DNA of 45,419 bases from Ochromonas danica (Eukaryota; Sar; Chrysophyceae; Chromulinales; Chromulinaceae): positions 1 to 45,419 of the forward strand of contig VKHL01000201.1 in NCBI GenBank assembly GCA_015146655.1, given 5' to 3'. Both the position numbers and the translations under genes were made by a program. Below are positions 1 through 11,311 of the stretch, piece by piece (position 1 is the first letter of the stretch; each line of letters starts with the position of its first letter). The notes beneath the pieces are model-generated. The model did no database searches and had not been told where the DNA came from. It was given only the letters and a program-made list of their open reading frames with translations.

Positions 1-1495
1 GGTTTCACGACTTTTAACACAGGTTTTACGATTTATGACGCAGCCCAGATCTGGATTGGGGGATGTGCTGTACTGTATAGCACTCGCAGCAGCGACAGGT
101 AGATAGCACTGCTTGTTGTTGGGCCGTGACCTATACTCGTAATATCAGTGCATTTCGTGGCAATGTCAGTACATTTGAACATGTTGTGGAGATTTCTAGA
201 GTTAGTTATGAAGCACTTTTTATAGGTATAATAGGATAGTTTCTTTTACTTTACTTATGTTTCCTCTGGTTGCTTCTCTTATCTAAACTTAGTCTAATGG
301 CATTTATTCGATACTACCATGTGATGGTGGTATCAGTCATAATGTACAGAGAAGTATCCGTATCATTGCTACCAGAGGTCGATAGTAGTAGTCTAGAAAT
401 ATTCAATTTTTAAATGATATTCTGGTTTAAAAATACTATTTTTATGCTATTTTAGTACTGTACTACAGTTCAGTAGACTAGTCTACAATGTGATGCAGCA
501 CGCGGGGAAAGCGGAATTGAGACAAAACGTTTATTGTCGATAACTTTAGATGTAATTAATATTATGCAATAATTTCAATTGATTTTGATTCAGTATCTAA
601 TTAAGAACATATTCATCAAAACAGGATTCAAAACAATATTTTTTGCCATTGTGTTTTCACCCATTCAAAAAATAAATCAAGTGTATTCAAACTACTATAA
701 CTTCGTCAGGATCCCTCTTTTTCGTGTTAAACAAGTTAATTTGGAAGTAAGACTGAGCATTCTTCACTGCATCTAAATCGATTAGTTACATGAGGCGTAA
801 TGATGCTGATATTCAGTTTTCAAAATCAGTCTTTCCAAGTCAATTTACAGTGTAACTTGTTTTCATTCGGCGGTAAAAAGATGATTGGCATCATCAGTTG
901 GACATGCTACATGTTGTTTCGGGTACCCTCAATTGTCAATGTTGGAAGTCTTTTGGCTCTTAAATGCAAAAAGATCTTTTACTCCTAACCTTTAAAGCAG
1001 TATTAGTTCGTGGGAAATGTATGTAATACACTAAAAGTTATGTAATTCACTCAGCGGAACTGACATTTCCTCATCATTTGATCTTCTTCAGATATTTGCT
1101 CGACATTCTATGAGGCATGTCAGCAATCCTTTTTAACCAGAGATAAAACATGACCAGTAGTACTACAACCGCACGCAGTTTGACGATTCATTGTTGACTG
1201 TGTCTTGCTATATCCCAGTTTTTGACGAATTTCAAACAGCATTTTTTAGATTTCAATTTTGAGGCTTCAAATGCAGATATTGCACAGCAAACGCCGTTTC
1301 TCTGTTTTCTATAACCATTCAAATATATGGTTATATTTTAATGGTGAAAATGAAAAACGTCTCATCAATTTCCCTTTCCCCGCGTGATGCGCGCCTTTCC
1401 CGCGCATTGACCACGCAATAGTACTTCTGGTCACTGTAACTTGCAGACAACACAACACTACACTACTGTGGTAGACTAGTAGAACACTTCACTTC

Positions 1496-1590
1496 ACTAC
1501 ACTACACTACACTACACTACACTACACTACACTACGCTACACTACACTACACTACACTACACTACGCTACACTACACTACACTACACTAC
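1496..1590. repeat. (ACTAC)n pentanucleotide array
   Basis: About 19 units of ACTAC in direct repeat, with two units changed to GCTAC. Read on the other strand it is GTAGT. The same short word, as GGTAGT or ACTACC, recurs throughout the adjoining minus-strand gene. It does not match common telomere repeats and lies internally, so it is read as a microsatellite. Confidence 0.9.
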
Positions 1591-1710
1591 TGTAGTAGAC
1601 GCAACAGTAGTAGATTGTAGTTAGATCTCAATACTAGTAGACTATTAGTGTATTGGTGATTCTGGGGATTCATATTTCTGAAGTTGACTTTAATTAGTTT
1701 ACTAGCTAGC

Positions 1711-1799
1711 TATTGTAACTAGCCATTGTAACTAGCTACTGTAACTAACTACTGTAACTAGCTATTGTAACTAACTACTGTAACTAACTAGCTAGCTAA
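1711..1799. repeat. TGTAACTA(A/G)CTA-type imperfect tandem repeat
   Basis: Several imperfect copies of a ~15-16 base unit built from TGTAACTAGCTA and TGTAACTAACTA abut the stop codon of the minus-strand gene. It probably forms part of that gene's 3' untranslated or flanking region. Confidence 0.8.
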
Positions 1800-4700
1800 C
1801 TAATGGGTTGAAGAAGGAATCACTACCAACTCTTCTTCCTCCTCCTCCTGCTCCTCTTGTTGTTGTTCCTGCTGTAGATGTAGTTGTTGTTGTTCATGTA
1901 TTGGTAGTTGTAGTTGTTGTTGTGTGCTATTCTGTGCGATGGTGTTGTTGTTATTGTCTTGAGGTAGAGGTAGAGGTAGAGGTAGTGGTGTGTCATCACG
2001 GTCTGCTGGTTGAAGTTGAAGTTGAGGTTGAGGTTTAACATCTTCATGATGGTCTAGTTGGTCTAGTTGTTGTAGATGTAGTCCAGGCAGTTGTTCTTGT
2101 GGTTGTAGTTGTTGTAGTGGTAGTTGTAGTTGTGGTACTGCTAGCTCTTTCTCTGTTGTGTGTACGACAAGATGGTCTAGTCCAGGAGGTAGTCGTTGTC
2201 GTTGTTGTTGTGTTGCCTCAGCCTTCTCTGACATTTCCTCTCTACCCTCCTCCTCCACCTCCACCACCACTGCCTCCTCCTCCTCCTCCTGCTTCTTCTC
2301 CTTCTCGTTCTCGTTCTCTTCGAGTGCTCGGTCTAGTTCGGAGAGGTTGTCGTCCAGGCCCTCTACCTCGTGCTTCTTGTGGCTGTGCATCCAGACGATG
2401 GCGGGGTCGAGGTAGTCCAGCCAGAGCACCTCCTTCTCACCACCTCGCTGCTCATCCTCGGGGGTGCTGGGCAGCGGGAAGACTACCGCGATGCGCTGTC
2501 TGGGGGAGGAGACGAAGTCTACCACTCGCCCTCGGCCGCGGCTGGGATAGAATAGGAAGAGTCCCGCAGCGCTGCGGATGGCCTCCTCTACCCGCTCCTC
2601 CTCCTCCTCCTGCTCCTCCTCCGCCACTACCTCTGGGGTGTGCACACTGTCTTCTTCAGGTAGCTCGGGTAGCTCTACCTCTTCTGGCGGGGGTGTGGCG
2701 GCGGGTAGCGGAGGGTCAGGCTCTGCGTGGAACCATCGGAGGTGCGGGTGGTCGAAGGGTAGGAGGAGGAGGTGGAAGTGGTAGTCAAGGGAGGGATCTA
2801 GCCGCAAGGCCTTCTCCTCCTCCTTCGTGTCGAGGGGGGACTGTGCGGTAGTCAAGAGGGAAGGGGGTGGGAGGAAGAGGTAGCGCACCTCAAGCAGTCG
2901 AACGCCTTCCTGCACAGCGACTACCTCTCCTGCACAGACACACAGTCACAGTTAGTGCACAGGTAGTAGTGCTAGCACATTGTGCACAGTGCACACATGA
3001 CCTACCTATTAACTTAAGAGGGACCCCAGCGATCTCCTCCTTCTCTCCTCCTCCTGCTCCTCCTCCGGGGGTAGTGCTACCAGAAGGAGGAGGAGGAGGA
3101 GGAGCAGGAGCTACCCAGAAGCCTCGCACGGCTTCCGTTAGACTCGCTGGGCGATGGCGATGGCGTGGATGAAGTGCAGCGCGAAGGGCGAGGTAGCGCA
3201 AGACTAGCCGCCGTCGCTCTCCTTCTCCCCGCACCTCCTCGCGCTGCTTCCTACCACATGCACACACACACACACACACACAAAGAACAGTGAGTGAGAC
3301 GGTAATTGGTATTAAGGGTAGTAGTAGTAGTAGTAGTAGCAATAGTAGTAGTAGTAGTAGGAGGAGGAGGTGGAGGAGGAGGGTAGAGGTAGCTAGCTGG
3401 CTACTTACTTCTTGTGGAAGGCAGTCTGGATGGCTAGCGCTGCTTGGCTTTCTCTTCTCTCCCGCTTCTTCTGCGAGAGGATCTTCCTACCCGACGACTT
3501 GTTAGCATATACCCGCAGGTTGCGTGCTAGCACGAGAGCACTGCGCTGGAGGAGGAGGAGGCGCTGCCTGGCTTTGTACCGCCGATAGCTCTGGCGGATG
3601 AGCACAGCGAGGCGGTGGAGGAGGTGGCGGTAGTCGCGTGCTCGTCTTCGGGCGACTACCCCTCGCCACAGCCGCTGAGCGGTAACAACACCTCCGAGGC
3701 GGTGCCGCAGAGAGCGACGGGTTAGCCACCCCCTCGCACACCGTTGTAGCTTCACTGCCGCGGTGCGACGACTGCGCAGGTGGAGGAGGAGGTGGCGTCT
3801 AGCCATGAGGCGAGTGAGGCGCAGGAGGAGGAGGAGGCGTCTGTGCTCGACTAGTCGTGTGCGCAGGCGAGGTAGTGCGCGGCGGAGGAGGAAGGACGAC
3901 AGCGACGCCTTGGCCGCGCGGCGCTCTGTGGCGGTCTGTTGGGTAGCACGCCAGCGCTGCTCGAGGCTGACTACCCGCTGGCCCAGCGACTGCCGCACCT
4001 CCTTGTACCGCGTGATCTCTTCGAGGTAGTGCTGGCGGTCACTACCTTCTCCCTCTGCTAGCTGCTGCTGCTGCTCCTGTTGTAGCAGTTTCTTGACAGG
4101 ACTCAACGAGGTAGCAGTGGCGGTGGTGGTGGAGGAGGAGGAAGCTACTACCCCCTCCTCCTCCACTACCTGCTGCTGCTCCACTACCTCCTCCTCCTCC
4201 TCCTCCTCGGTAGTGTAAAGGTCTACCTGTTCGTTAGAATCGCCGCGATGTCGAGCCTCGAGCACTAACGAGGCGGCGAAGTACATCAAGTCTAGCATGT
4301 CCTGCTCCTCCTCCTCCTCCTGCTTGTCTCTGTGGCGGGTAGCAAGTGCTGCGGTGAGCACAGCGCGCCATTCCCACCAAGAGACCGAGCCGTCGCGGTC
4401 GATGTCCAGGCAGTCCAACACAGCGCGCACTGCAGCCAGCGAGGCGTTAGCATCCCTGGCAGAGGAGGAGGAGGAGGAGGTAGTGGTAGCAGCAGCAGGA
4501 GGAGGAGGAGGTTGTAGCAGGCGGAGGAGGGTAAGAGCTTCTCCTCCTCCTCCTGCTCCTCCTTGCTGGCCCAGCACTGCTAGCAGCTAATACACAGAGT
4601 GTGTGTGACATAGTGTGTGTGTTAGTAAGTGTGCACGAGTAACAAGGGGTAGCAGTACACCTACCTCTTCAAGTGAGACTGTACCGGAATGGTCTTTATC

Positions 4701-7700
4701 GCAGCTAGTGAAGGCTTTTTTGAGAGAGAGCTCTACCCTCCTCCTCCTCCTACTACTACTACCACTAGTAGCACCAGCACTACTACCTCCCTCCTCCTCC
4801 TCCTGCTCCTCCTTGGGTAGGGAGTAGCGGCCGTTAACTTGTCGCCTACATCGAGCAGGTAGCCGTTGCACTTCGAAAGCCAATCGCACAGTTGCCACAG
4901 CCACAGGATGACTCGTGGTAGCAGAGGAGGAGGAGGAGGGGTGGGTATATAGAGGGATGCACACTGTGTGCCACACCTCCTCCTCCTCCTCCTCCTGCTG
5001 CTGTCCACCTGGTCGACAGCGCAGGAGGTTTCTCATAGCCTCGAGGTAGAGCGGCGCGGTGGAGCACTTCCCAGACAAGGAAGGGTAGTAGCCGTTGGTA
5101 GAGGTAGAGGTGGTGGTGGTAGCAGAGGGTAGTGGAGGGAAGAGGTGGAGGAGGAGGAGGGCTCGAGGGTCATCTACCACTACCTTCTCCGTCTCTACCG
5201 GCAACACAGTAGAGGTAGTGGAGGAGGAGGAGGAGGAGGAGGAGAAGGCGAAGTGGTCTGCGAGGGTAAATCTCATCACACCTGCTACCCTCTCCTCCTC
5301 CTCCTGCTGCTTCTTCTTTCTCTGTAGGGGGTACACTGAGAGGAGGCGCAGGAGGAGGCGGCCGCGCAGGGTGGGTACCAAGCAGCCCGCTACCCGCAGC
5401 CTCTTCGTTGACGTCTTCAAGTTACCCTTGCTACCCACCGCAGAGGACAGCAGCTGGTCGAGGGTAGGCCACGGCACCTCCTCCTCCACCACCTCTGAGG
5501 TAGTGGTGGTAGTGGTAGGAGGAGGTGGAAGTAGTCGCAGGAGGGGTAGAGAGGTGCGCAGGGAGGAGCAGGAGGAGGAGGTGACTACTTCAACGGCTAC
5601 CTCGCTCTGCCCTGGGACTAGCGCTGTGCTACCCACTAGCACTCCCTCCTCCTGCTGCTCCCTCACTACCCCCGGGGGACCTTTGCTGGGGTCCCTCAGA
5701 GCTACCAGATCTACCCCTGGTGAGGAGGAGGAGGAGGCGGTGGTGGTGGAGGAGGAGGGTAGCAGGCGAGCTGTCAAGAGGTCTTCATTGCGCTGCCCAG
5801 AGACTCCCAGCAGGCAGAGGCTACAGAAGAAGAGAGAGGTAGAAGGAGGAGCAGGAGGAGGGGAGCAGGAGGAGGAGGAGGGCTGCGCTTTTCTACACTC
5901 TCGAAGCGCTACCTTCACTCTACCCACCTCTACCGAGGTAGTGCGACCATCACTACCTCCTCTCTTCTCTGTGGGGCTGAAGCGGTAGTTGGCAGTAGTG
6001 CTACCCGTGGCCCAGGGGGAGGAGGAGGAGGAGGAGGTAGGGCTAACAAAGGTCAGCCAGTAGTACTGAGGGGAGGAGGAGGAGGAGGGTAGTGCTAGTC
6101 TGGCAGTGCCGAGGGTAGAAGCTGCTGGCTGGGTAGCATCTCTGCAGGTCACACACAGTGTCTCCTCCTCCTCCTCCTCCTCCTGCTGCTCCTCTGGAGA
6201 GGTAGTGCGGGGCCAGGGTAGAGTGAGTCTGCAGGCTACAGGCCATGGCGTGGAATCGTATGCGAGGCTCATGGGCAGGTAGCGGGTACGACCATAGCAG
6301 GAGGAGGAGGAGGTTACCTCGAAGTACACCTCTGCAGCTGCACTGCGTATGCTACCCTCCAGGAAACACACCTCCACTACCCTGCTGCTCCTCCTCCTCC
6401 TACCACTACCTTGTGTCTTGGTAGCCACTGCCTTGGAAGGAGAGGTAGTGGTAGCAGTAGTGGTAGTAGCAGGAGGAGGAGAAGTGTGTGAGAGGTGTAG
6501 GCTGAGGTCGACTAGTGCAGTGCGCAGGTCGCGGCTATCTCTCAGAGGTAGGAGGAGGCGGAGGGGTAGTCCAGCCAGCAGCTCTTGGGCAGGGAGGACT
6601 AGGCGACACATCCCCACCTCCTCCTCCTCCTCCGCCTTTGAGGAAGGTAGTGGTGCGGTAGTAGTGCGGAGGAGAGAGGCAGTGAGAATGGGTAGCGGAT
6701 CTCTCAGAGGCAGACTGAGCGAGCCTTCTACCTCTCCTCCTCCTGCTGCTACCCACTTGAGCAGTGCACAGTGGCGACTACCCTGCTGGTCCATCGCTGA
6801 CAATCTGAGCAAGTAGGACGTGTCAGCAGTGGTAGTCAAGGTAGAGGTGGTGGTGGTGGAGGAGGAGGAGGAGAGCACGAGGTGGACTACCCCCTCCTCC
6901 TCCTCCTGCTGCTGTGCTAGTCCTAATGAAGACAAAGAAGGCGAGCGAGAGAAGAGCGACCACATGCTACCCAGTCGACTCTCCAACTGTGAGGAAGAGG
7001 AGGAGGAGAGGCCTAGTAGTAGGTAGCCCCATATACCTCCTCCTCCTCCTTCTTTCTGTGCGACAGTGTTGAGAGGTAGGTAGCAGCAGCAGCAGGAGGA
7101 GGAGGAGGACAGTAGTAATGGGGCGAGGTCTAGACTTTGCTGTGCTACCACCTTCCTGCTGTAGGAGGAGGAGGAGGAGGATCGGGTAGCAGCCATGGGC
7201 AAGTCTTCGCGGTAGATTGTGATGCGCAAGTGTGCCACTTGTCTCTATAGCAGGTAGCAGGAGGAGGAGGAGGAAGGGAGAGGTGTTAGCAGGTGTTAGT
7301 AGTTGCACAGGGTAGCGTGTGTGTGTGTGCGTGTGTACCTGTTGCAGTGCCCAAGTGAAGGGTAGTCTCACTGAACTGTCCCAGAGCAGGTAGCCGCGCA
7401 CCTCCTTGTCCGCACCTCCTCCTCCTCCTGCTACTGTAGCACCTCCTCCCAGGGTAGTCAAGGGGGTGCGAGGGCAGGTAGCTTTCTGTCCATCAGGCCA
7501 GCTGACGATGTCCGCGGAGTAGCTCTGGGTAGTCCATCTCCCTCCTGCTCCTCCTCCTCCTGCTGCTGCTACCCAGGGTAGTGAGGTAGCTGCTGTGATG
7601 GCTGCGGGGATAGAGAAGGCAGAGGTAGCAGAGGCGGTGGTAGGAGGAGGAGGAGAGGTGAGCACGAGTCCTTTGATCAGACCTGTTAGCACTCCCGTCT

Positions 7701-9090
7701 CACTCTTCACTAGCAGTCGACCTGGGGAGGAGGAGGAGGAGGAGGAGGGGGTAGTGGTAGCAGTGGGGGCGGGTAGCTCTTCAACAGCTATCTCCTCCAT
7801 CTCCTCCTCCTCCTGCTCCTCGATAGGATGTTGCTGATCGGGTAGTATTGTACTTGCAGTAGTAGCAGCAGGAGGAGGAGGAGCAGGAGGAGGAGGGTAG
7901 TAGGGTGTGCTTCTCCAGGAGAGGTAGATCTTAACGGGCAGAGGCTGTTGCTTGGCGGAGGAGTGCAGCGCTTCCCACGGCCACAGCGAGAGAGCTAACA
8001 CCTCCTCCTCCTGCTCCTCCTGCTGCTGCTTCAATCGAGGTAGCAGGTGTGCCACGGGGATGCGCACCACGCCAACAGGCTGCGAGGGCGTGACGATCTG
8101 CAGGAGGAGGATGTCGATGAGCGGGCAGGGCGAGGAGAAGGCCAGAGAGAAGGGCTGCGGCCTGCCCTGCGCTGTTACCACTACCCGGTCCACCACTACC
8201 TTGTCCACTACCTTGTCCGCTACCCCCGAGGCTAGCAGCGAGTAGTAGACGGTGTACTTGGCCAGTGCGCGGTCTGCTGCTGCGGTCTGGACGCGAACAC
8301 CAAAGCAATTCAGAGTGACTGCCAGTGACATGGCCATGGCATTGGAAGGTAGCGCAGCAGCAGGAGGAGGAGGAGTGGTGGTGGAGGAGGAGGGGTCGAC
8401 CACTACCTCTAACAAGAGAGAGGCAGCGCTAGCGAGGGAAGTGTTCTGCACTAGCAGCTTCACCTCCACTACCTCCACCCCGTTGCTACCACCTCCTCGG
8501 TAGTGCATGAGCAGAGAGGGCAGGTAGACCTCCGCCAGCGCCAGCAGCTCTCCCTCTACCAAGACATGGAAGGCGAGGCGAGGTAGCTCTCCCAGCTTCC
8601 TCAAGGAGCGGCTGCGCTGGTCTGCCTCCGAGAGAGAGAAGATCGCTGTCTTACCCCCGAAGTCACAGTCACAGTAGCAGGAGGAGGAGGAGGAGGAGGA
8701 GGCTTGTAGAGGTCTGAAGGTGACCATGCTTCCTTCAGGCTGAGGAAGCAGTCCAGCCTTGAGCACCAGTTGACTCGTCTTGAGAGACCACGAAGAGGTA
8801 GCAGAGGGTACACCTCCTCCTCCTCCTCCTGCTACAGTGGAGGGAGGGGAGATGATGAGGCGGTGGAATCGCAAGGAGAACTTCCTCAGCAGTCGCTGGC
8901 AGTCGTTGAGATCCTCTGCCACACGACCTGGTAGTCCCTCCCTCCTCCTCCTCCTCCTGCTCCTCCCCTCCTCCTCCTGCTCCTGCTCCTCCCCTACCAG
9001 CCCATCCCAATCAATGAACACTGTTTTCTTGGGGATAGAAGAAGTCGGGCGTTGCGTACCGCTCTGAGCGGCAGTGATGATGCCCATCAT
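1800..9090 (-). CDS. Giant C2-like / EF-hand / IQ-motif protein, five exons
   Basis: The five exons are 9090-7339, 7244-4665, 4586-3409, 3250-3006 and 2929-1800. All junctions are GT-AG, phases match, and introns are 76-159 bp, giving about 2,294 residues from a true ATG. Exon 1 has beta-rich stretches that look like C2 sandwiches (tentative). A spliced EF-hand reads DKDHSGTVSLEE followed by LLAVL across the exon 2/3 junction. A second EF-hand (DIDRDGSVSWWE) follows in exon 3, then several IQ-like segments (such as LQRCARGWLTRR) that would bind calmodulin. A calcium-regulated cytoskeletal or ciliary role is inference. Poly-S, poly-E, poly-L, poly-T and poly-Q runs, all from GGA/TCC-type triplets, interrupt every domain. 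Long open frames on the opposite strand come from the same repeats. The splice structure is firm; the C2 call is weak. Confidence 0.72.
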
Positions 9091-9460
9091 CTTCCTTTCA
9101 ATTTATTCAATTCCCACCCATCAACCGCAACAGTCAAAAAGTCTTAAAAGAGAGTTTACAAACCTCTTCCCTCGCTTCAGAAAGTCGCTCTCCGTAAGTG
9201 GCCGTTTCACACTTTAAAATCGCGTTTATTTTATGTTTCGGGTATTCGTATTTCGGTATATCGGGTTTTTCGGTGGAGGGTTGGTGGGAAAAGTCAAACA
9301 ACAACAGCAACGACAACAAATTGAGATCTGCCAGTGTCAGTGTCAGTGTCAGTGTCAGTGTCAGTGTCAGTGTCAGTGTCAGTGTCAGTGTCAGTGGAGT
9401 GGTCTAGGGAGGATTGTTGTGTGTTTCGACTGCCTCTGAACCATTCTTTCATTCACAGCA
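9091..9460. promoter_or_regulatory. Shared divergent promoter region with hexamer array
   Basis: These 370 bases separate the ATG of the C2/EF-hand/IQ gene (minus) from the ATG of the MgtE-like transporter (plus), so both 5' ends must lie here. It contains the CAGTGT array at 9332-9396. I see no clear TATA box. A CAG lies two bases before the transporter ATG, so an untranslated upstream exon is possible. Confidence 0.6.
9332..9396. repeat. (CAGTGT)n hexanucleotide array
   Basis: Nearly eleven perfect head-to-tail units of CAGTGT lie 65 bases upstream of the transporter start codon. The perfect repetition suggests a recently active, length-variable microsatellite in a promoter or 5' leader. 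Confidence 0.95.
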
Positions 9461-10306
9461 ATGACTCTACGCCAACGGAAAGAAAAGGCGGATATCGAGG
9501 AGGCTATCGGGTCCTCCGAGGACAGACGCGTGGACCTCCTGAACCGCAACACTGAGCTGGAGCTGCTCGTCTCCACCCTGCGCCACTCGCTGGACTTCTC
9601 GCGCAAGAGAGAGAAGCGTCTGGTGCAGCTGTTGCACGAGACAGGCCTGGACCACGTGGAGATCGACGACGTGCTGCTCCAACACCACCACCACCAGCTG
9701 GACCTGCTGCAGGAGGGGCAGGCGCCAGAGGAGGCCTCCTTCCTGCGCTCTCTGCTGGACCGCAGCGGCTGGCTCATCGGCCTGCTCTTCTTCCAGAGCC
9801 TCAGCTCCTACATCCTCACTCAGAATGAGGCCACGCTGCTGCGCCATCCCTCCATCGTCTACTTCCTCACGATGCTCGTGGGTGCGGGGGGCAATGTGGG
9901 CAATCAGGCCGCGGTGCGAGGCATTCGCGGCTTGGCGCTGGGCACTCTGTCCAAGGCCACGATGCCTCGCTTTCTCTTCAAGGAGGTCGTCATGACTTGC
10001 GCTCTCAGCGTCGTGCTCACCCTGTGCGGCTTCCTCAGAGTCTTTCTCTTCTCACGAGGTCTGGCGCTGCGAGAGGGCGTGGCCATTGCCTTGGCGCTGT
10101 TCGCCATCGTGCTGCTAGCGGGTATTCTTGGCTCGCTGCTGCCCATCGCCTTCAACAGCGTTGGTGTTGACGCAGCGCATGCCTCGACGACCATCCAGGT
10201 GGCCATGGACATCGTGGGCGTCTTCGTTACTTGCGCTGTCACCGCTTGGCTGCTCGATAGCGCGCTGCCCTCCTCCTCTGATTCTACCTCCCTCCCTGTG
10301 ACATGA
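9461..10306 (+). CDS. MgtE/SLC41-type divalent cation (Mg2+) transporter, single membrane domain
   Basis: 281 residues in one exon with a true ATG. Residues 1-75 are charged and heptad-like (probable coiled coil). From about residue 105 there are five hydrophobic segments. The first loop carries GAGGNVGNQ followed by AAVRGIRGLALG, which corresponds to the conserved GGNxGxQ...IRGLALG signature of the MgtE integral membrane domain that lines the Mg2+ pore. The N-terminal MgtE and CBS regulatory domains of the bacterial proteins are absent, and there is only one copy of the membrane domain where SLC41 proteins have two. It would act as a dimer in a cellular or organelle membrane; location is not evident. 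GC-rich codon use differs from the triplet-laden gene beside it. Confidence 0.88.
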   Translation: MTLRQRKEKADIEEAIGSSEDRRVDLLNRNTELELLVSTLRHSLDFSRKREKRLVQLLHETGLDHVEIDDVLLQHHHHQLDLLQEGQAPEEASFLRSLLDRSGWLIGLLFFQSLSSYILTQNEATLLRHPSIVYFLTMLVGAGGNVGNQAAVRGIRGLALGTLSKATMPRFLFKEVVMTCALSVVLTLCGFLRVFLFSRGLALREGVAIALALFAIVLLAGILGSLLPIAFNSVGVDAAHASTTIQVAMDIVGVFVTCAVTAWLLDSALPSSSDSTSLPVT

Positions 10307-10732
10307 ACTACTTTCTGTACACACTTCTTTCCTTTGGAAAACAGCTTTCCATCTTTCGAGTCAACGGATCTTCCGATCCTTCTGACTGGTGAAGCTGCTG
10401 ATGTAGTCGTCAAGCCTGGTCGATGAGGAATTGGATCCGTGAGGAATGCAGTGCGGAGTCTGCCTTAGTATACCTCGGCTACTAATTAGTTTGCAGTTGG
10501 CCACGGCTAGTACTGCAGCTAGGCGAGAGAAGAGGGACAGGAGTAGAGGTGTTTATTTACAGCAGAAGAGTGCTCTACATAAATAGTTTATTAATAGCAT
10601 GATGTGTATAGCGTATTGTAGTGGTAGTTACTATAGTTGCAGGGGACAGTAATAAGACAGTTATAGTGCCACAGTATTAATTGTTAGATTGTAGATTATA
10701 GCCTGGCTAGAGTCAGTGGTAGGATGATTGGA
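10307..10732. other. Convergent 3' spacer, nothing recognised
   Basis: 426 bases between the stop of the transporter (plus) and the stop of the membrane protein gene (minus). It must hold both 3' ends. No open frame, repeat or RNA gene was recognised. Confidence 0.5.
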
Positions 10733-11311
10733 TTAGTGGAGGGGGAAGAGCTCTCGGTGCAGCAGGTAGACCGCGAAGACCAGCAGGCTGGGCACTAGCT
10801 GCAGCTGGAGAGCCTCTCGGAAGACCTCCCGCAGGGACGCCTTAAGCGTCGTCCAAATCTCGATGACTCCCGCTGAGAGTGGCGTGACTACCTCTTGCAG
10901 TACCTCTTTGACGTGATGCGGGTAGAAGAAGGAGGCATAGGCTGCTAGTAGCCAGGTCAGTGAGGGCAGCAGCCAGGAGCAATACAGTGCCGAGTCGAGG
11001 CACTGAGCACAGAGGAAAGAGAGGTGTTGTATCAATGGCCGGAGCAGTGCGTAGAGCACCAGGAGGAGGTAGTAGATCAGCCCCTCTAGCGCTGCCTGCA
11101 GCGCCACGGCGAGGAAGGCCAAGGAGGAGACCGCCACCTCACCCAATAGCGAGTAGACAGCGCGTGCGTCCTCGAGGAAGATAGAGAGGTCCGAGCCTGG
11201 GGGAACCAGGAAGAAGGTGAGAAAGAGAGGACTGAGCAGCATCACCAGCAGTAATGCTAGCACTAGCACTGGCCCTAGTAATGGCACCAGCAGCAATCGT
11301 GTGGCCATCAT
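10733..11311 (-). CDS. Small multi-pass membrane protein of unknown function
   Basis: 192 residues from ATG-ATG to TAA, single exon. The N-terminal 35 residues are strongly hydrophobic (LLLVPLLGPVLVLALLLVML) and would serve as signal anchor. Further hydrophobic stretches lie near residues 58-95 and 108-128, and a last one near 172-188. Between them is an amphipathic segment with EVVTPLSAGVIEIW. No family motif was recognised. The gene is convergent with the MgtE-like transporter and divergent from RPA3. Absence of stops over 579 bases plus biased hydrophobic composition support coding; function is unknown. Confidence 0.6.
   Translation of the reverse strand: MMATRLLLVPLLGPVLVLALLLVMLLSPLFLTFFLVPPGSDLSIFLEDARAVYSLLGEVAVSSLAFLAVALQAALEGLIYYLLLVLYALLRPLIQHLSFLCAQCLDSALYCSWLLPSLTWLLAAYASFFYPHHVKEVLQEVVTPLSAGVIEIWTTLKASLREVFREALQLQLVPSLLVFAVYLLHRELFPLH

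Larger units (their letters stand above)
1..1799. other. AT-rich intergenic region, no gene recognised
   Basis: No open frame here has both an ATG start and recognisable protein character; the few short frames are under 70 codons and low in information. The left 1,400 bases are AT-rich and unique-looking. The right end grades into a pentamer array (1496-1590) and a TAACTAGCTA-type tandem region (1711-1799) that runs up to the stop codon of the minus-strand gene beginning at 1800. It is therefore the 3' flank of that gene. Confidence 0.6.

Noticed and set aside
579-988. Two short plus-strand frames in the left spacer
   Set aside because: Each is under 70 codons, one lacks an ATG, and both are in AT-rich DNA with no homology I can recognise.
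1496-1590. (ACTAC)n considered as telomere-type repeat
   Set aside because: The unit does not match known telomere repeats, the array is short and internal, and genes continue on the right without a subtelomeric pattern.
5095-5988. Plus-strand open frame of 297 codons inside the C2/EF-hand/IQ gene, and similar ones at 2099-2851 and 6349-6816
   Set aside because: They are antisense images of GGA/TCC triplet runs, which are open in all frames. They lack domain character, and the minus-strand gene has consistent splice junctions and EF-hands.
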